From Prochlorococcus sp. AG-409-J03 (GTDB lineage: Bacteria > Cyanobacteriota > Cyanobacteriia > PCC-6307 > Cyanobiaceae), in NCBI GenBank assembly GCA_003215695.1, contig QCJZ01000001.1, forward strand, positions 1 to 64,000: DNA of 64,000 bases. Direction: 5' to 3'. Under the pieces are notes generated by a model. It was not told where the DNA came from, made no database searches, and worked only from the letters and a program-made list of their open reading frames with translations. The translations under genes and the position numbers were made by a program. Shown in pieces: positions 1-9,049 of the stretch; positions within the stretch are counted from its first letter, which is position 1, and each line of letters begins with the position of its first letter.

Positions 1-612
1 TATTGATCGATAAATTGGTAAATTGTTCTTCATAGAAAATAATTCTCTATCTGTCTTGACAGCATACGGATTTTCCTCAAAAAATTTCAAACCTCCTATA
101 TCTTTCCTATTAAAATATAAACTCTTATCAACCATTTGAGTCATATATTCAATAAGCTTCAATATATCGCTTTGAATAAATATCTCTCCATCTTTACTCA
201 TATATTTTGCAATTGAATTTAGTAGATTCATATTTAAAACTCTCCTTTTGACGTGTTTTCTTTTAAACCAAGGATCTGGGAATTGAATTGAAACTCTTTT
301 CAATTGGCCACAATCTAAATTTGATAACCATTCATCTAAACTAATATTAACATTACAAAATAGAAACTTCAAATTATTCAAGCCTAATTCCATTCTTTTT
401 TTTTCAGCTAAGCTCACAAGAGGTTCTCTTATCTCAAGCCCAACAAAATTCCAATCAGGATATTTTGTTGCTAATTCAATAAGAAATTCACCTTTTGCCG
501 ATCCAATATCTATATGAATTGGATAATGAGATTTTTTAAAAAGAACATTTTTACTTGGAAGTGATAATGGTAACTGAAAAAAACGGCTTAGAGGATTTAC
601 ATGCTGTCTCAC
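1..612 (-). CDS. trmB: tRNA (guanine-N7-)-methyltransferase TrmB, C-terminus cut off by window edge
   Basis: This enzyme puts the N7-methyl group on G46 of tRNA using S-adenosylmethionine. The frame is open from a GTG at 612 to the left edge, so 204 codons are visible and the last few dozen residues lie outside. Visible family signatures are the SAM-binding stretch IGSAKGEFLIELA, the following VGLEIREPLV, and the hallmark QFPDPWFKRKHVKRR. The GTG start gives MRQHVNPLSRFF, a usual N-terminus for cyanobacterial TrmB; I see no in-frame ATG that would keep the domain whole. It is transcribed away from the DUF3177 gene. Its leader holds a 10-bp inverted repeat (621-644). Confident in the family. 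Confidence 0.92.
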   Translation of the reverse strand, partial: MRQHVNPLSRFFQLPLSLPSKNVLFKKSHYPIHIDIGSAKGEFLIELATKYPDWNFVGLEIREPLVSLAEKKRMELGLNNLKFLFCNVNISLDEWLSNLDCGQLKRVSIQFPDPWFKRKHVKRRVLNMNLLNSIAKYMSKDGEIFIQSDILKLIEYMTQMVDKSLYFNRKDIGGLKFFEENPYAVKTDRELFSMKNNLPIYRSI

Positions 613-620
613 AGAATACC

Positions 621-644
621 AACTATTATTAATAAATAATAGTT
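621..644. repeat. Perfect 10-bp inverted repeat upstream of trmB
   Basis: The arms AACTATTATT (621-630) and AATAATAGTT (635-644) are exactly complementary around AATA. The repeat sits 9 bp upstream of the trmB start codon, in the divergent region between trmB and the DUF3177 gene. It could form a weak AT-only hairpin in the trmB leader or be an operator, but such repeats also arise by chance in AT-rich DNA. Confidence 0.4.
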
Positions 645-845
645 TTATATTAGCAAGTCAATTAGATTTTTCAGGGGATAGTATAAACAAAACAAGTTTT
701 TAATTAGATTCTAAATTATCTTGTTTTATAGACAGATAATAATTAATAAGCCAATGAAGGTATTGGGTTACGATCCTAAGGATTTCTTCAAATATAGAAA
801 ATAGTTTAATCAATAAGGATACGTTAAGGTTAATAATAGATATAA

Positions 846-1469
846 ATGAAATTTTTTTTGACTGAACCTCAATTCCAAATACTAGTTTGGCTCTCATATC
901 GAATTGCGGCTACATTCGCATTTGGACTCCCATTATTTCTATTGATGTGGGCCAAAAAATCTAATGTAAGTTCTATTGAGCGACTTTTATCAATTTACTG
1001 GAAAGTTTCTAGCCTTTATGTTATCAGTCTTTTATTTCTTAGTGTTGAGAGCCAACTTGGCCAATTAATTTCATTCATTGCACCTATACTTATGGTTGGT
1101 TCTATTTGGTTTTGGAGTGATCTAAATGAAGAAATTGATGAAATGCATATTTATAAACCAATTGCTTTCACTACAAGAATTTGGCGATGGACGTTATCTT
1201 TTTGGTTCTTACTAAATACTGGACTTCATCTTTTTAGTTGGAGATGTTTAAATTCTATTAATAAGAGTTATTGTGATAGCTGGAGAGAAATTCCATTTAA
1301 TTCATTTATGACAACGAAAAAGATAATAAAGTTTGTTTTAGACGGTAATTGGAGCTTAGGTTTTGCTACATTTTTTGCATATTTAGCACTAATCTTATAT
1401 TTAATAGGTTTACTACAATGGTTGATTATACAATTGCCAAAGAATGGTCGTTTCGCCGGCAAATTTTAA
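846..1469 (+). CDS. DUF3177-family membrane protein
   Basis: A 207-residue protein of unknown function that resembles the cyanobacterial DUF3177 family. Hydrophobic segments fall near residues 17-35, 52-68, 73-92, 115-132 and 170-195, so it is probably an inner or thylakoid membrane protein with about five spans. The polar link between spans three and four carries an acidic patch (DLNEEIDEMH). It starts at an ATG and stands alone, divergent from trmB and convergent with ileS, so neighbours give no clue to function. Family assignment is from recalled similarity, not a search. Confidence 0.7.
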   Translation: MKFFLTEPQFQILVWLSYRIAATFAFGLPLFLLMWAKKSNVSSIERLLSIYWKVSSLYVISLLFLSVESQLGQLISFIAPILMVGSIWFWSDLNEEIDEMHIYKPIAFTTRIWRWTLSFWFLLNTGLHLFSWRCLNSINKSYCDSWREIPFNSFMTTKKIIKFVLDGNWSLGFATFFAYLALILYLIGLLQWLIIQLPKNGRFAGKF

Positions 1470-1506
1470 TAATGTAATAACTTTAATAATAAATTCTAAT
1501 TTTTAT

Positions 1507-4410
1507 TTATATACCTAAAACTACTTTTTCGCATCTTTTACAAATATTATGATGCTTCTGATTCTTGCTCATTTGAGTTTCATAATGCCAACATCTTTCA
1601 CATTTAAAACCTCTTGCTTTTGCAATCTCAACTGAAGCAATATCATTATGCTCACTCACTAAAACTTCAGCCCAAGGCTCACCACCAATTTGCAAAGATG
1701 AAACTAAGAACCAATCTCTTAATACATCAACATTATTAGATTCACCTTGAGCCAACCATTCAATAGCACCTTGAACTTTTTCGTCAGAAATATCAACTCG
1801 TACCGATGCTTCTAATGAAGAACCTAACTTTTGATTATTTCTACAGCTTTCCAACATACGATTAATAACAGATCTGAGTTTTCTAAGTTCAATAACATGA
1901 CAATTAAAACTACTATTTCGCCATGTTTTAGGGACAGTAGGCCATCCTCTTTGAAATACTGAAACTTCTTCTAAACTATAAGGAATATTCTGCCAAATGT
2001 CCTCTGCCATATGACATAAGACTGGAGCAATTAAGCCAGATATTTTCTCAATAATTAAGGACAAAACTGTCTGACAACTTCTTCTTCTAAAGTCAGATTT
2101 AGAGCTCACATACAACCTATCTTTTGCGATATCTAAGTAAAAATTAGATAGATCAACCACACAAAAATTCTGAATCGTTTGAAAAAACTTCGAGAATTCA
2201 AAATTAGAGTATGCATCTGTTATTTCATCAATCACTTCAGCTGTTCTATTTAACATCCATTTATCTAACAATGGTAAGCTAGAAATATCAATTGAATCAT
2301 TTTTATAATCAAAATCATAGATATTTCCTAATAGATATCTAGACGTATTTCTAACCTTACGGTAAACATCAGAAATTTGCTTAAGTATATTCGATCCAAT
2401 AGGAACATCTGCTGAGTAATCAACAGAACTAACCCAAAGTCTTAAGACATCAGCTCCATACGCAGGATCTAATTTCTTGTTTGAACCACCATTAATTATT
2501 ACTGAAGGATCAATAATATTGCCTAATGATTTACTCATTTTCCTGCCATTCTCATCTAATGCAAAACCATGTGTAAGGACCTTTTTAAAAGGTGCATGTT
2601 CATTGACAGCTACCGAGGTTAATAATGAGGACTGAAACCAGCCCCGATGTTGATCAGATCCTTCCAAATATAAATCCGCTGGATACTTTAAATTGTCTTT
2701 CTTACATATGACTGAGGACCAACTTGAGCCAGAGTCAAACCAAACATCCATAGTATCAGTACCTATTTGCCATCGATCTGCCTCGTTTATATAAGATGGA
2801 GGTAATAATTGTGATATATCATATTCCCACCAAATATCTGCTCCGTGAATAGAAAACAAATCAGCTATATGAGAAATAGTTTCTTTATTTAGCAATATTT
2901 CTTTTCCATTTTTTTCATAAAATACTGGTATTGGCACTCCCCAAGTCCGTTGTCGAGAAATACACCAATCACCTCTTTCCTTGACCATAGAATCAATTCT
3001 ATTTTTCCCAGATTCAGGAAGCCAAGTAACATCTTCTATTGCAGAGAGTGCTTTATCCCTAAATCCTTCTACAGAAGCGAACCATTGCTCTGTCGCTCTG
3101 AAGATAGTTGGTTGCTTAGTTCTCCAATCATAAGGATATCTGTGCTCATATGGAATTTCTTTCAGTAAAGAACCAGTATTATTTAGATCATTTATTATGA
3201 AATTATTAGCATCTTTTAATACATTTAGTCCTTCAAATTTTCCAGCATCTTTAGTCAGAAAGCCTTTTGAATCAACTGGGCAAGAAATTGGCAACTTATA
3301 TTTTTTACCAGTATTGAAATCATCAACACCATGTCCTGGAGCAGTATGTACTAATCCAGTTCCTGAATCTGTTGTTATATAGTCGCCACCTAAAACGACA
3401 GGACTTCTTTTATCAAATAAAGGATGTTTATATACAATTCCCTCTAATTTTGATCCCTTGATTAATACTCTTTTTTCATAATTAATTCCTAGCTTTTGAG
3501 ACACATCTTCTACAAGATCATCAGCAATAATTATCAATGATTTATCGGGACTTTGTGCAATTACATAATCTAATTTTTGGTTAACAGATATCGCTTCATT
3601 TGCTGGAATTGTCCATGGTGTAGTAGTCCAAATGACAAGTTTAACTTCTTTTACTGTCCCTTCAGAATCAATTAGATCTGAAGCTTGATTAGAAATTTCT
3701 TGAATTAGTTTTTTTGGTATTTGATCAACTTTACATCCCACATAAATACTTTTGCTTACATGACCAGCGGGGTATTCTAATTCCGCTTCGGCAAGTGCAG
3801 TTTGAGAACTTGGACTCCAATGAACTGGTTTTAAGCCTCGATAAATGTATCCTTTTAAGACCATTTCACCAAACAACTTGATTTGAGAGGCTTCAAACTT
3901 TTTATCTAAAGTTAAATATGGTTGGTCCCAATCACCCCATACTCCCCATCTTTTAAAACCATCCATTTGTTGAGAAACTTGCTTTCTTGCATAAGCAGCT
4001 GCCTTTTTTCTCAATTTGATAGGGTTTAATTCAGCTCGTTGAGTTTTATCTAAAGCTTGCAGGACTTTTAATTCAATAGGCAATCCATGGCAATCCCATC
4101 CAGGGACATAACAAACTTTTCTCCCTTGCATTATTTGAAATTTATTTATTATGTCCTTCAATACTTTGTTAAGTGCGTGCCCCATATGAAGCGTCCCATT
4201 TGCATATGGGGGACCATCATGCAAAGTAAAAGTTTCTCCAGAATTGTTTAAACCTAATTTGAAATCTATCTCGTTTTCAGCCCAAAAAGCTTGCAACTCT
4301 GGTTCTCTGAGAGTAGCATTTGCCCTCATCCCAAATTTAGTCTGTAAAAGGTTGAGAGTTTCTTTGTAAGAGGGACGATCCTTTTGAGACCTTTTATTGA
4401 CATTATTCAC
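1507..4410 (-). CDS. ileS: Isoleucyl-tRNA synthetase
   Basis: Charges tRNA-Ile in the cytoplasm and edits misactivated valine. This is a class I synthetase of 967 residues, a usual length for the bacterial enzyme. The HIGH-type signature HMGH is at residues 75-78 within [10 protein letters not shown], and the KMSKS loop occurs as [10 protein letters not shown] near residue 622. The CP1 editing domain lies between, with [13 protein letters not shown]-terminal zinc-finger with Cys 937/940 and 957/960 is intact, typical of the bacterial type. The start is GTG at 4410. The Ycf66-like gene lies 64 bp upstream on the same strand and may be cotranscribed. Confidence 0.97.
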   Translation of the reverse strand: MNNVNKRSQKDRPSYKETLNLLQTKFGMRANATLREPELQAFWAENEIDFKLGLNNSGETFTLHDGPPYANGTLHMGHALNKVLKDIINKFQIMQGRKVCYVPGWDCHGLPIELKVLQALDKTQRAELNPIKLRKKAAAYARKQVSQQMDGFKRWGVWGDWDQPYLTLDKKFEASQIKLFGEMVLKGYIYRGLKPVHWSPSSQTALAEAELEYPAGHVSKSIYVGCKVDQIPKKLIQEISNQASDLIDSEGTVKEVKLVIWTTTPWTIPANEAISVNQKLDYVIAQSPDKSLIIIADDLVEDVSQKLGINYEKRVLIKGSKLEGIVYKHPLFDKRSPVVLGGDYITTDSGTGLVHTAPGHGVDDFNTGKKYKLPISCPVDSKGFLTKDAGKFEGLNVLKDANNFIINDLNNTGSLLKEIPYEHRYPYDWRTKQPTIFRATEQWFASVEGFRDKALSAIEDVTWLPESGKNRIDSMVKERGDWCISRQRTWGVPIPVFYEKNGKEILLNKETISHIADLFSIHGADIWWEYDISQLLPPSYINEADRWQIGTDTMDVWFDSGSSWSSVICKKDNLKYPADLYLEGSDQHRGWFQSSLLTSVAVNEHAPFKKVLTHGFALDENGRKMSKSLGNIIDPSVIINGGSNKKLDPAYGADVLRLWVSSVDYSADVPIGSNILKQISDVYRKVRNTSRYLLGNIYDFDYKNDSIDISSLPLLDKWMLNRTAEVIDEITDAYSNFEFSKFFQTIQNFCVVDLSNFYLDIAKDRLYVSSKSDFRRRSCQTVLSLIIEKISGLIAPVLCHMAEDIWQNIPYSLEEVSVFQRGWPTVPKTWRNSSFNCHVIELRKLRSVINRMLESCRNNQKLGSSLEASVRVDISDEKVQGAIEWLAQGESNNVDVLRDWFLVSSLQIGGEPWAEVLVSEHNDIASVEIAKARGFKCERCWHYETQMSKNQKHHNICKRCEKVVLGI

Positions 4411-4474
4411 TTGAAAAAATATTCAATAATCAACATGGTTGCATGAAGCCCTTTAACCTTATCAAGAAGTCTCT

Positions 4475-4990
4475 TCATTTTTCAGTTAATTCTTGATTTC
4501 TGACCTTATTTGAATCAGCTGAACCAGATTGATCAACTACTTTCTTATTTATTTCCTCTTTCAATTCTGGATGAACCCATTTTTTTTCTTTAAATGGTTT
4601 TTCAGATTTATTTGTAAAGTTTGTAAAGCTTGATAAAAAATTTAAAACGCCATTGAATAATAAAGCAAAACTTTGACCGAGCTGTTTAAAAGATTCCATA
4701 CATCTCTGAAAAGATGCAATCCGCTTTTTTTCTTCCGAGCTTAATTGATACCACCTAATTTGAAAGATCTCTAACATCATTTGTCCATACAAAATTACCA
4801 TGGCAATAACTAGTAGGTTTATCGAACCTCTTAAAAGATCATTTTCCACTAGAAGAAATAATCCTAAAAACAAAAAAAGTCCGCCCATCAGCCAATCTCT
4901 CGGCCTGCTTAATTCGGTAAGCATTAACGGTAAAGCCACTATCAAAAAACCAACAAAAAGAAATAAGTATCCAAAAATAGAAACAACCAT
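4475..4990 (-). CDS. Ycf66-like membrane protein
   Basis: A 171-residue protein with two or three hydrophobic segments in its first 70 residues (about 4-24, 34-48, 53-72), followed by a charged, lysine-rich C-terminal half. Arrangement and the motif around SRPRDWLMGGLFLFLGLFLL resemble the Ycf66 family, conserved in cyanobacteria and some plastids without a settled function. The start is ATG at 4990, 64 bp upstream of ileS on the same strand. The last 50 residues (rich in K, E, S) look disordered and probably face the cytoplasm. Another small membrane-protein family cannot be excluded. Confidence 0.55.
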   Translation of the reverse strand: MVVSIFGYLFLFVGFLIVALPLMLTELSRPRDWLMGGLFLFLGLFLLVENDLLRGSINLLVIAMVILYGQMMLEIFQIRWYQLSSEEKKRIASFQRCMESFKQLGQSFALLFNGVLNFLSSFTNFTNKSEKPFKEKKWVHPELKEEINKKVVDQSGSADSNKVRNQELTEK

Positions 4991-5134
4991 ATTTTTCTCA
5001 ATATGAGTTTATTTTGTAGTGAGAGAGGCTGATTGAAAACTAAAAATCATCCTTAAAAAATAGAATTTCAATTGCCAGACATATAAATATGCAAATCACA
5101 TTAATCTTTTTACGTTCACGAATGAAAAATAGTC

Positions 5135-5164
5135 TTTAAATAGCCATCAATGAGCTGCTAGAAT
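5135..5164 (+). promoter_or_regulatory. Possible promoter of tRNA-Leu
   Basis: TTTAAA (5135-5140) and TAGAAT (5159-5164) are spaced by 18 bp and would start transcription near 5171, about 20 nt before the mature tRNA. The -35 match is weak, so this is inference from spacing and position. Confidence 0.35.
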
Positions 5165-5165
5165 C

Positions 5166-5184
5166 TTTTGACAATTGGTCAAAA
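5166..5184. repeat. Inverted repeat just 5' of tRNA-Leu
   Basis: TTTTGAC (5166-5172) and GTCAAAA (5178-5184) are perfect 7-bp arms around AATTG. The repeat covers the predicted start point and most of the tRNA precursor leader, six bases before the mature 5' end. It could be a hairpin in the 5' leader removed by RNase P or a protein-binding palindrome. Confidence 0.45.
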
Positions 5185-5190
5185 CCTTTG

Positions 5191-5273
5191 GCCCACCTGG
5201 CGGAATTGGTAGACGCGCTGGTTTTAGGTACCAGTGGCTTTATGTCGTGGGAGTTCAAGTCTCCCGGTGGGCA
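5191..5273 (+). tRNA. tRNA-Leu (anticodon UAG)
   Basis: An 83-nt class II tRNA. The acceptor arm GCCCACC (5191-5197) pairs fully with GGTGGGC (5266-5272), and A5273 is the discriminator; CCA is not encoded. The anticodon stem CTGGT/ACCAG encloses TTTAGGT, giving UAG and decoding CUN leucine codons. The long variable arm (TGGCTTTATGTCGTGGG region) and the T-loop GTTCAAGTC fit leucine tRNAs. It precedes crtR on the same strand by about 50 bp. Confidence 0.97.
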
Positions 5274-5321
5274 TTTTTAATTAAGCTGTACAAGCTCAAT
5301 TAATTTCAATCACATCAAGCA

Positions 5322-6356
5322 ATGACCCAGTGCTTATCGAGGTCTGACAAAAACAAGGCAACGAAAAAACTGAAGTCATTACGCGACTGGCAAAATGAGA
5401 TCCAAGAATATCTTGATCCTCCCAAGCCTTTAAACGTAACTTTGGGTCTTTTTTTTGGTGGATATTTTCTTGCAATAGTTACTGTTTGGCAGTGGTATCA
5501 AGGGAACTGGCCGTTACCAATTTTAGTTGCATTAGCTTTTTTAGCTCTTCATATGGAAGGCACCGTTATCCATGATGCCTGTCACAATGCTGCCCATCCA
5601 AATAAATGGATTAATCAATTCATGGGGCATGGGTCGGCGATATTATTAGGTTTTAGTTTCCCAGTTTTCACAAGAGTTCATCTAGAGCATCACAAATACG
5701 TTAATGACCCCAAAAACGACCCAGATCACATAGTTAGCACCTTTGGTCCTATTTGGTTAATTGCTCCAAGATTTTTTTATCATGAATATTTTTTCTTTGA
5801 ACGAAAACTCTGGAGAAAGTTTGAACTAATGCAATGGGGAATTGAAAGAGGAATATTTATTTGCATAATAATTGCAGGAATTAAATATAATTTTATGAAT
5901 GTTATTTATAATTTATGGTTCGGACCAGCATTAATGGTAGGAGTAACTTTAGGAATATTTTTTGATTATCTACCTCATAGACCTTTTCAATCTCGAAATA
6001 GATGGAAGAATGCAAGAGTTTATCCTAGTAAATTAATGAACTTGCTAATAATGGGACAAAATTATCATTTAGTTCATCATTTATGGCCCTCTATTCCTTG
6101 GTTTGAATACAAACCAGCTTACGAAGCTACAAAACCACTTTTAGATCAAAAAGGTTCACCTCAAAGAATGGGTATTTTTGAATCTAAAAAAGATAGTCTA
6201 AATTTTCTTTATGATGTTTTGATTGGTATTAGAAGTCACAAAGAAAGAAGAAGTAATATGAGGCCATTAGCAAGAATACTACCTAAAAACAATTGGAGAA
6301 GACAGTATATAAAATTAATTTATAAAACAAGAATCAGAACAGAAAGTCAAAGATAA
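5322..6356 (+). CDS. crtR: Beta-carotene hydroxylase CrtR
   Basis: Membrane di-iron hydroxylase that converts beta-carotene to zeaxanthin, the main photoprotective carotenoid of these cells. It has 344 residues. All histidine clusters of the fatty-acid-desaturase-like fold are present: HDACHNAAH (84-92), HLEHH (120-124), HRPF (about 217) and HLVHH (about 249). Hydrophobic stretches near 40-57, 64-78, 103-116 and 180-205 place it in the membrane with the iron site on one face. The start ATG is at 5322, close behind tRNA-Leu. The last 45 residues are basic. It converges on gatC with only 9 bp between the genes. Confidence 0.95.
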   Translation: MTQCLSRSDKNKATKKLKSLRDWQNEIQEYLDPPKPLNVTLGLFFGGYFLAIVTVWQWYQGNWPLPILVALAFLALHMEGTVIHDACHNAAHPNKWINQFMGHGSAILLGFSFPVFTRVHLEHHKYVNDPKNDPDHIVSTFGPIWLIAPRFFYHEYFFFERKLWRKFELMQWGIERGIFICIIIAGIKYNFMNVIYNLWFGPALMVGVTLGIFFDYLPHRPFQSRNRWKNARVYPSKLMNLLIMGQNYHLVHHLWPSIPWFEYKPAYEATKPLLDQKGSPQRMGIFESKKDSLNFLYDVLIGIRSHKERRSNMRPLARILPKNNWRRQYIKLIYKTRIRTESQR

Positions 6357-6365
6357 TTCTAATCT

Positions 6366-6653
6366 TTACAATATTTTGGGAACTCTAAAAAAATCACCTT
6401 CCCTATGGGGTGATTGATTGAGAATATCTTCTCTTGAGCAATTAACTTCAACTAAATCTTCTCTCATTGCATTAACCACCTCTACAGCTCTAGTAGTTGG
6501 AGGGATATTTTCAGTATCTATTTCTTGAAGTTGATCTACATACGAAAGTATTTCTTCGAGTTGCTTTGTGTAAGTTTCTATTTGATCTTCTGGAAGTTCT
6601 AAGCGAGCTAATTGGGCAACTTTACGAACATCAGATGAAGAAATTTTGGTCAT
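6366..6653 (-). CDS. gatC: Aspartyl/glutamyl-tRNA amidotransferase subunit C
   Basis: Small subunit of the GatCAB amidotransferase, which converts Glu-tRNA-Gln (and in some bacteria Asp-tRNA-Asn) to the amide form. Cyanobacteria lack a glutaminyl-tRNA synthetase and depend on this route. At 95 residues it is the usual size. The N-terminal [16 protein letters not shown], followed by a tether ending in the conserved region NAMREDLVE, fits the family. gatA and gatB are not in this window. The start is ATG at 6653. Confidence 0.93.
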   Translation of the reverse strand: MTKISSSDVRKVAQLARLELPEDQIETYTKQLEEILSYVDQLQEIDTENIPPTTRAVEVVNAMREDLVEVNCSREDILNQSPHREGDFFRVPKIL

Positions 6654-6905
6654 TGTTATGTTAGAAAATTTTAAAGGTCTTTTGATAATGAGAAGTCAGA
6701 CTTATTAGTAAAGGATCTTAGTGCTTTAGATTGAAAAATAAGTTCTTTACCATTTTGCCATTTGAATGCAATATACGAAATCCTACGTGTTATAAATTCA
6801 TCCTCAAGATAGAGAAATCTATAATTTAGTAAGTAAGATGAGTGGAAAGTATATACTAAGCCAATCTCAATTCTTACAAAAGAATTTTTCTCAAGGCCAT
6901 CTCAT

Positions 6906-7475
6906 GTGGTCGCACCTGAATTAATCGGCTGTTTTTTAATTAAGCGCATATCAAGAAATAGCTCTCTTGCAGGAGCAATTATAGAAACCGAAGCATATTC
7001 TCAAGAAGAAGCATCATGCCATGGTTTCTCAGGAAGAACTCAAAGAAATAAAACCCTTTTTGGTGAACCTGGTAGTTTTTATATATACCGTTCTTATGGT
7101 ATTCATAATTGCGTAAATATTGTTACTGGAAAAAAAAATTGGGCAAATGGTGTACTTCTTCGCTCCATAGCAATAAAAGGAGAAAACGAGAAAATTGCTT
7201 CTGGGCCAGGGTTATTGGCAAAAAGGTTTGAATTAAATCAGAATTTTGACAATTTATCCTTATCCCCTGCAAATGATTTTTGGTTAACAGAAGGGGAGAG
7301 TTTAAAAAAAATGGGAACTATTGTTCAGACTACAAGAATTGGCATATCTCAAGCTAAAGATATACCTTGGCGTTGGTACCTTAAAAGTAGTAGAAGTGTT
7401 AGCAAAAGGGTTAAAGGAGATCGAATTCCTCCAAAAAACAAGTGTTGGGAACCATCGGCATTTGAGAGATTATGA
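6906..7475 (+). CDS. 3-methyladenine DNA glycosylase (AAG/MPG family), 5' end displaced or frameshifted
   Basis: Removes alkylated purines from DNA to begin base-excision repair. Family motifs are clear: IIETEAY with the catalytic Glu (residue 27 from this start), [20 protein letters not shown] and WANGVLLRS. The only standard in-frame start, GTG 6906, is too late: the reading frame is open back to 6837 and encodes FFSRPSHV just before it, which belongs to the conserved N-terminus. An ATG at 6838 lies in another frame and would join after a -1 shift in the run AAAAGAATTTTT (about 6879-6890). So this is either a small indel, a non-standard start such as ATT at 6870, or recoding. It overlaps pyrB by 4 nt, suggesting translational coupling. 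Confidence 0.85.
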   Translation: MVAPELIGCFLIKRISRNSSLAGAIIETEAYSQEEASCHGFSGRTQRNKTLFGEPGSFYIYRSYGIHNCVNIVTGKKNWANGVLLRSIAIKGENEKIASGPGLLAKRFELNQNFDNLSLSPANDFWLTEGESLKKMGTIVQTTRIGISQAKDIPWRWYLKSSRSVSKRVKGDRIPPKNKCWEPSAFERL

Positions 7476-8491
7476 ATAGTTGGAAACATAAGCACATTAT
7501 TGACCTTTCTACGTTTTCTTTAGAGGATTACAAAACAGTTTTAGAACTAACAAAAAGATTTAAAGATGTTCATAAGTCTAGTTCTAGAAAACTTCCAGCG
7601 CTTCAAGGCAGATTAATAGCCAACTTATTTTTCGAGCCAAGTACAAGAACTAGAACTAGCTTTGAACTTGCAGCAAAAAAACTATCTGCGGATGTTCAGA
7701 ATTTTTCTGTATCAACAAGTTCTCTCAGCAAAGGAGAGACTCCCTTAGACACTATTCTCACATACATCTCCATGGGGGCTGATATTTTAGTAATTAGGCA
7801 TGAGTCAACAAATGTTCCTGCGGAGTTATCTCATTACATAGACATAAACAACATCAATACATCCATACTCAATGCAGGTGATGGATTTCACAGCCATCCA
7901 AGTCAAGGTCTTTTAGATTTATTTACACTGGCTACTTTCTTTAATTCAAAAGAACCATCTACTAAAAGTCTTTTGAATAAAAAGATCACAATTGTTGGAG
8001 ATATTCTTCATTCTAGAGTTGCCAGATCGAACCTTTGGGCCCTAACTGCATGTGGAGCAGAGGTAACACTTTGCGGACCTCCTAGTCTGCTTCCTCAGGA
8101 ATTCCTGGATTTTGTTCAAAACCCTCCGCCAGGGCAAAAATTGGATCCTGTTAAGAAGAGAGGTTCTGTTTTCATCGAAAGATCACTTAAAAATGCATTA
8201 AAAAATAGTGATGCCGTTATTACACTTCGATTACAGAAAGAGAGAATGACGCAAAATATGCTTACAGATCTTGATAGTTACTATGCACAATATGGAATAA
8301 CACATGAAAGTTTAAAATGGTGTGAAAAGAAAATTCCTGTTTTACATCCTGGACCAGTCAATAGAGGAATAGAAATAAGCAGTCAATTAGTGGAAGATAA
8401 TTCAATCAATCTTATAAGTAAACAAGTAGAAAATGGGATCCCAACAAGAATGGCTTTGTTGTATTTACTAGGCTTAAATAAAAATAATTAA
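7472..8491 (+). CDS. pyrB: Aspartate carbamoyltransferase catalytic subunit
   Basis: Second step of pyrimidine synthesis, condensing carbamoyl phosphate with aspartate. The protein has 339 residues. Carbamoyl-phosphate-binding STRTRTSF is at 57-64 and SKGETPLDT at 86-94. [21 protein letters not shown] and [11 protein letters not shown] follow in the family order, so all active-site loops look intact. The ATG overlaps the stop of the glycosylase gene (ATGA), so the two are probably one operon. No pyrI regulatory subunit is present, as is usual in cyanobacteria. Confidence 0.97.
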   Translation: MNSWKHKHIIDLSTFSLEDYKTVLELTKRFKDVHKSSSRKLPALQGRLIANLFFEPSTRTRTSFELAAKKLSADVQNFSVSTSSLSKGETPLDTILTYISMGADILVIRHESTNVPAELSHYIDINNINTSILNAGDGFHSHPSQGLLDLFTLATFFNSKEPSTKSLLNKKITIVGDILHSRVARSNLWALTACGAEVTLCGPPSLLPQEFLDFVQNPPPGQKLDPVKKRGSVFIERSLKNALKNSDAVITLRLQKERMTQNMLTDLDSYYAQYGITHESLKWCEKKIPVLHPGPVNRGIEISSQLVEDNSINLISKQVENGIPTRMALLYLLGLNKNN

Positions 8492-8497
8492 TTGCAT

Positions 8498-8839
8498 TTA
8501 TAATAGTTTCAACCCCTCTGAAAAAAGTCCATAAACTAATCCTATTCTAAACATATCAAAAACCCTTACTAGTATTATAGGTTTTTTAGACTTTAAAAAA
8601 ATAAATCTAGCTCTAATTAGTATCTCCAAAAATATTAATGTAATAAATGCTCCGACAGGATCCATCAAAGCCAGTACACCATTTATCATGCCTAGGGAAC
8701 TGCCTATCGAAAAACCTATTAAAAAAATTATTGCTAACAATGAATATCTCCTCCAAGGGTTTACTGCCCAATTTGCTAACCTGTCAACAATCTTTGTAGA
8801 GGACTTATATAAAAATGTTTTCTGCATTCTTGGAACCAT
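8498..8839 (-). CDS. Ycf20-like (DUF565) membrane protein
   Basis: A 113-residue protein with two strong hydrophobic segments (about 33-55 and 60-77) after the motif NPWRRYSLLAI. This NPWRR-plus-two-span pattern resembles the DUF565/Ycf20 family of cyanobacteria and plastids. Plant homologues have been linked to non-photochemical quenching, but the bacterial role is unsettled. It ends 6 bp from pyrB in convergent orientation. The start used is ATG 8839; an ATG four codons later is possible. Confidence 0.65.
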   Translation of the reverse strand: MVPRMQKTFLYKSSTKIVDRLANWAVNPWRRYSLLAIIFLIGFSIGSSLGMINGVLALMDPVGAFITLIFLEILIRARFIFLKSKKPIILVRVFDMFRIGLVYGLFSEGLKLL

Positions 8840-9049
8840 AGGAGAAAAGATAAAGAATTAACTCAGAGTTTCTGTATTAGTTAGCTCCCTTACATAAATA
8901 TAATAAATGAAAGCCCAAATAAAGCAAAAAAAATAATTTATTTTTATCCAAGATATAAAAATAATTTTGCCTTATAAGATGCAATATCAAAATAATCTAA
9001 AATTTTAAAATATCTTTAATAGATCTATTTGATATAAAATAAAAGCATC

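Noticed and set aside
6670-6880. A minus-strand frame of about 60 codons upstream of gatC (contains FITRRISYIAFKWQNG)
   Set aside because: It has no ATG, GTG or TTG start in a sensible place, overlaps the start of the glycosylase gene on the other strand, and matches no family I know; likely chance in AT-rich DNA.
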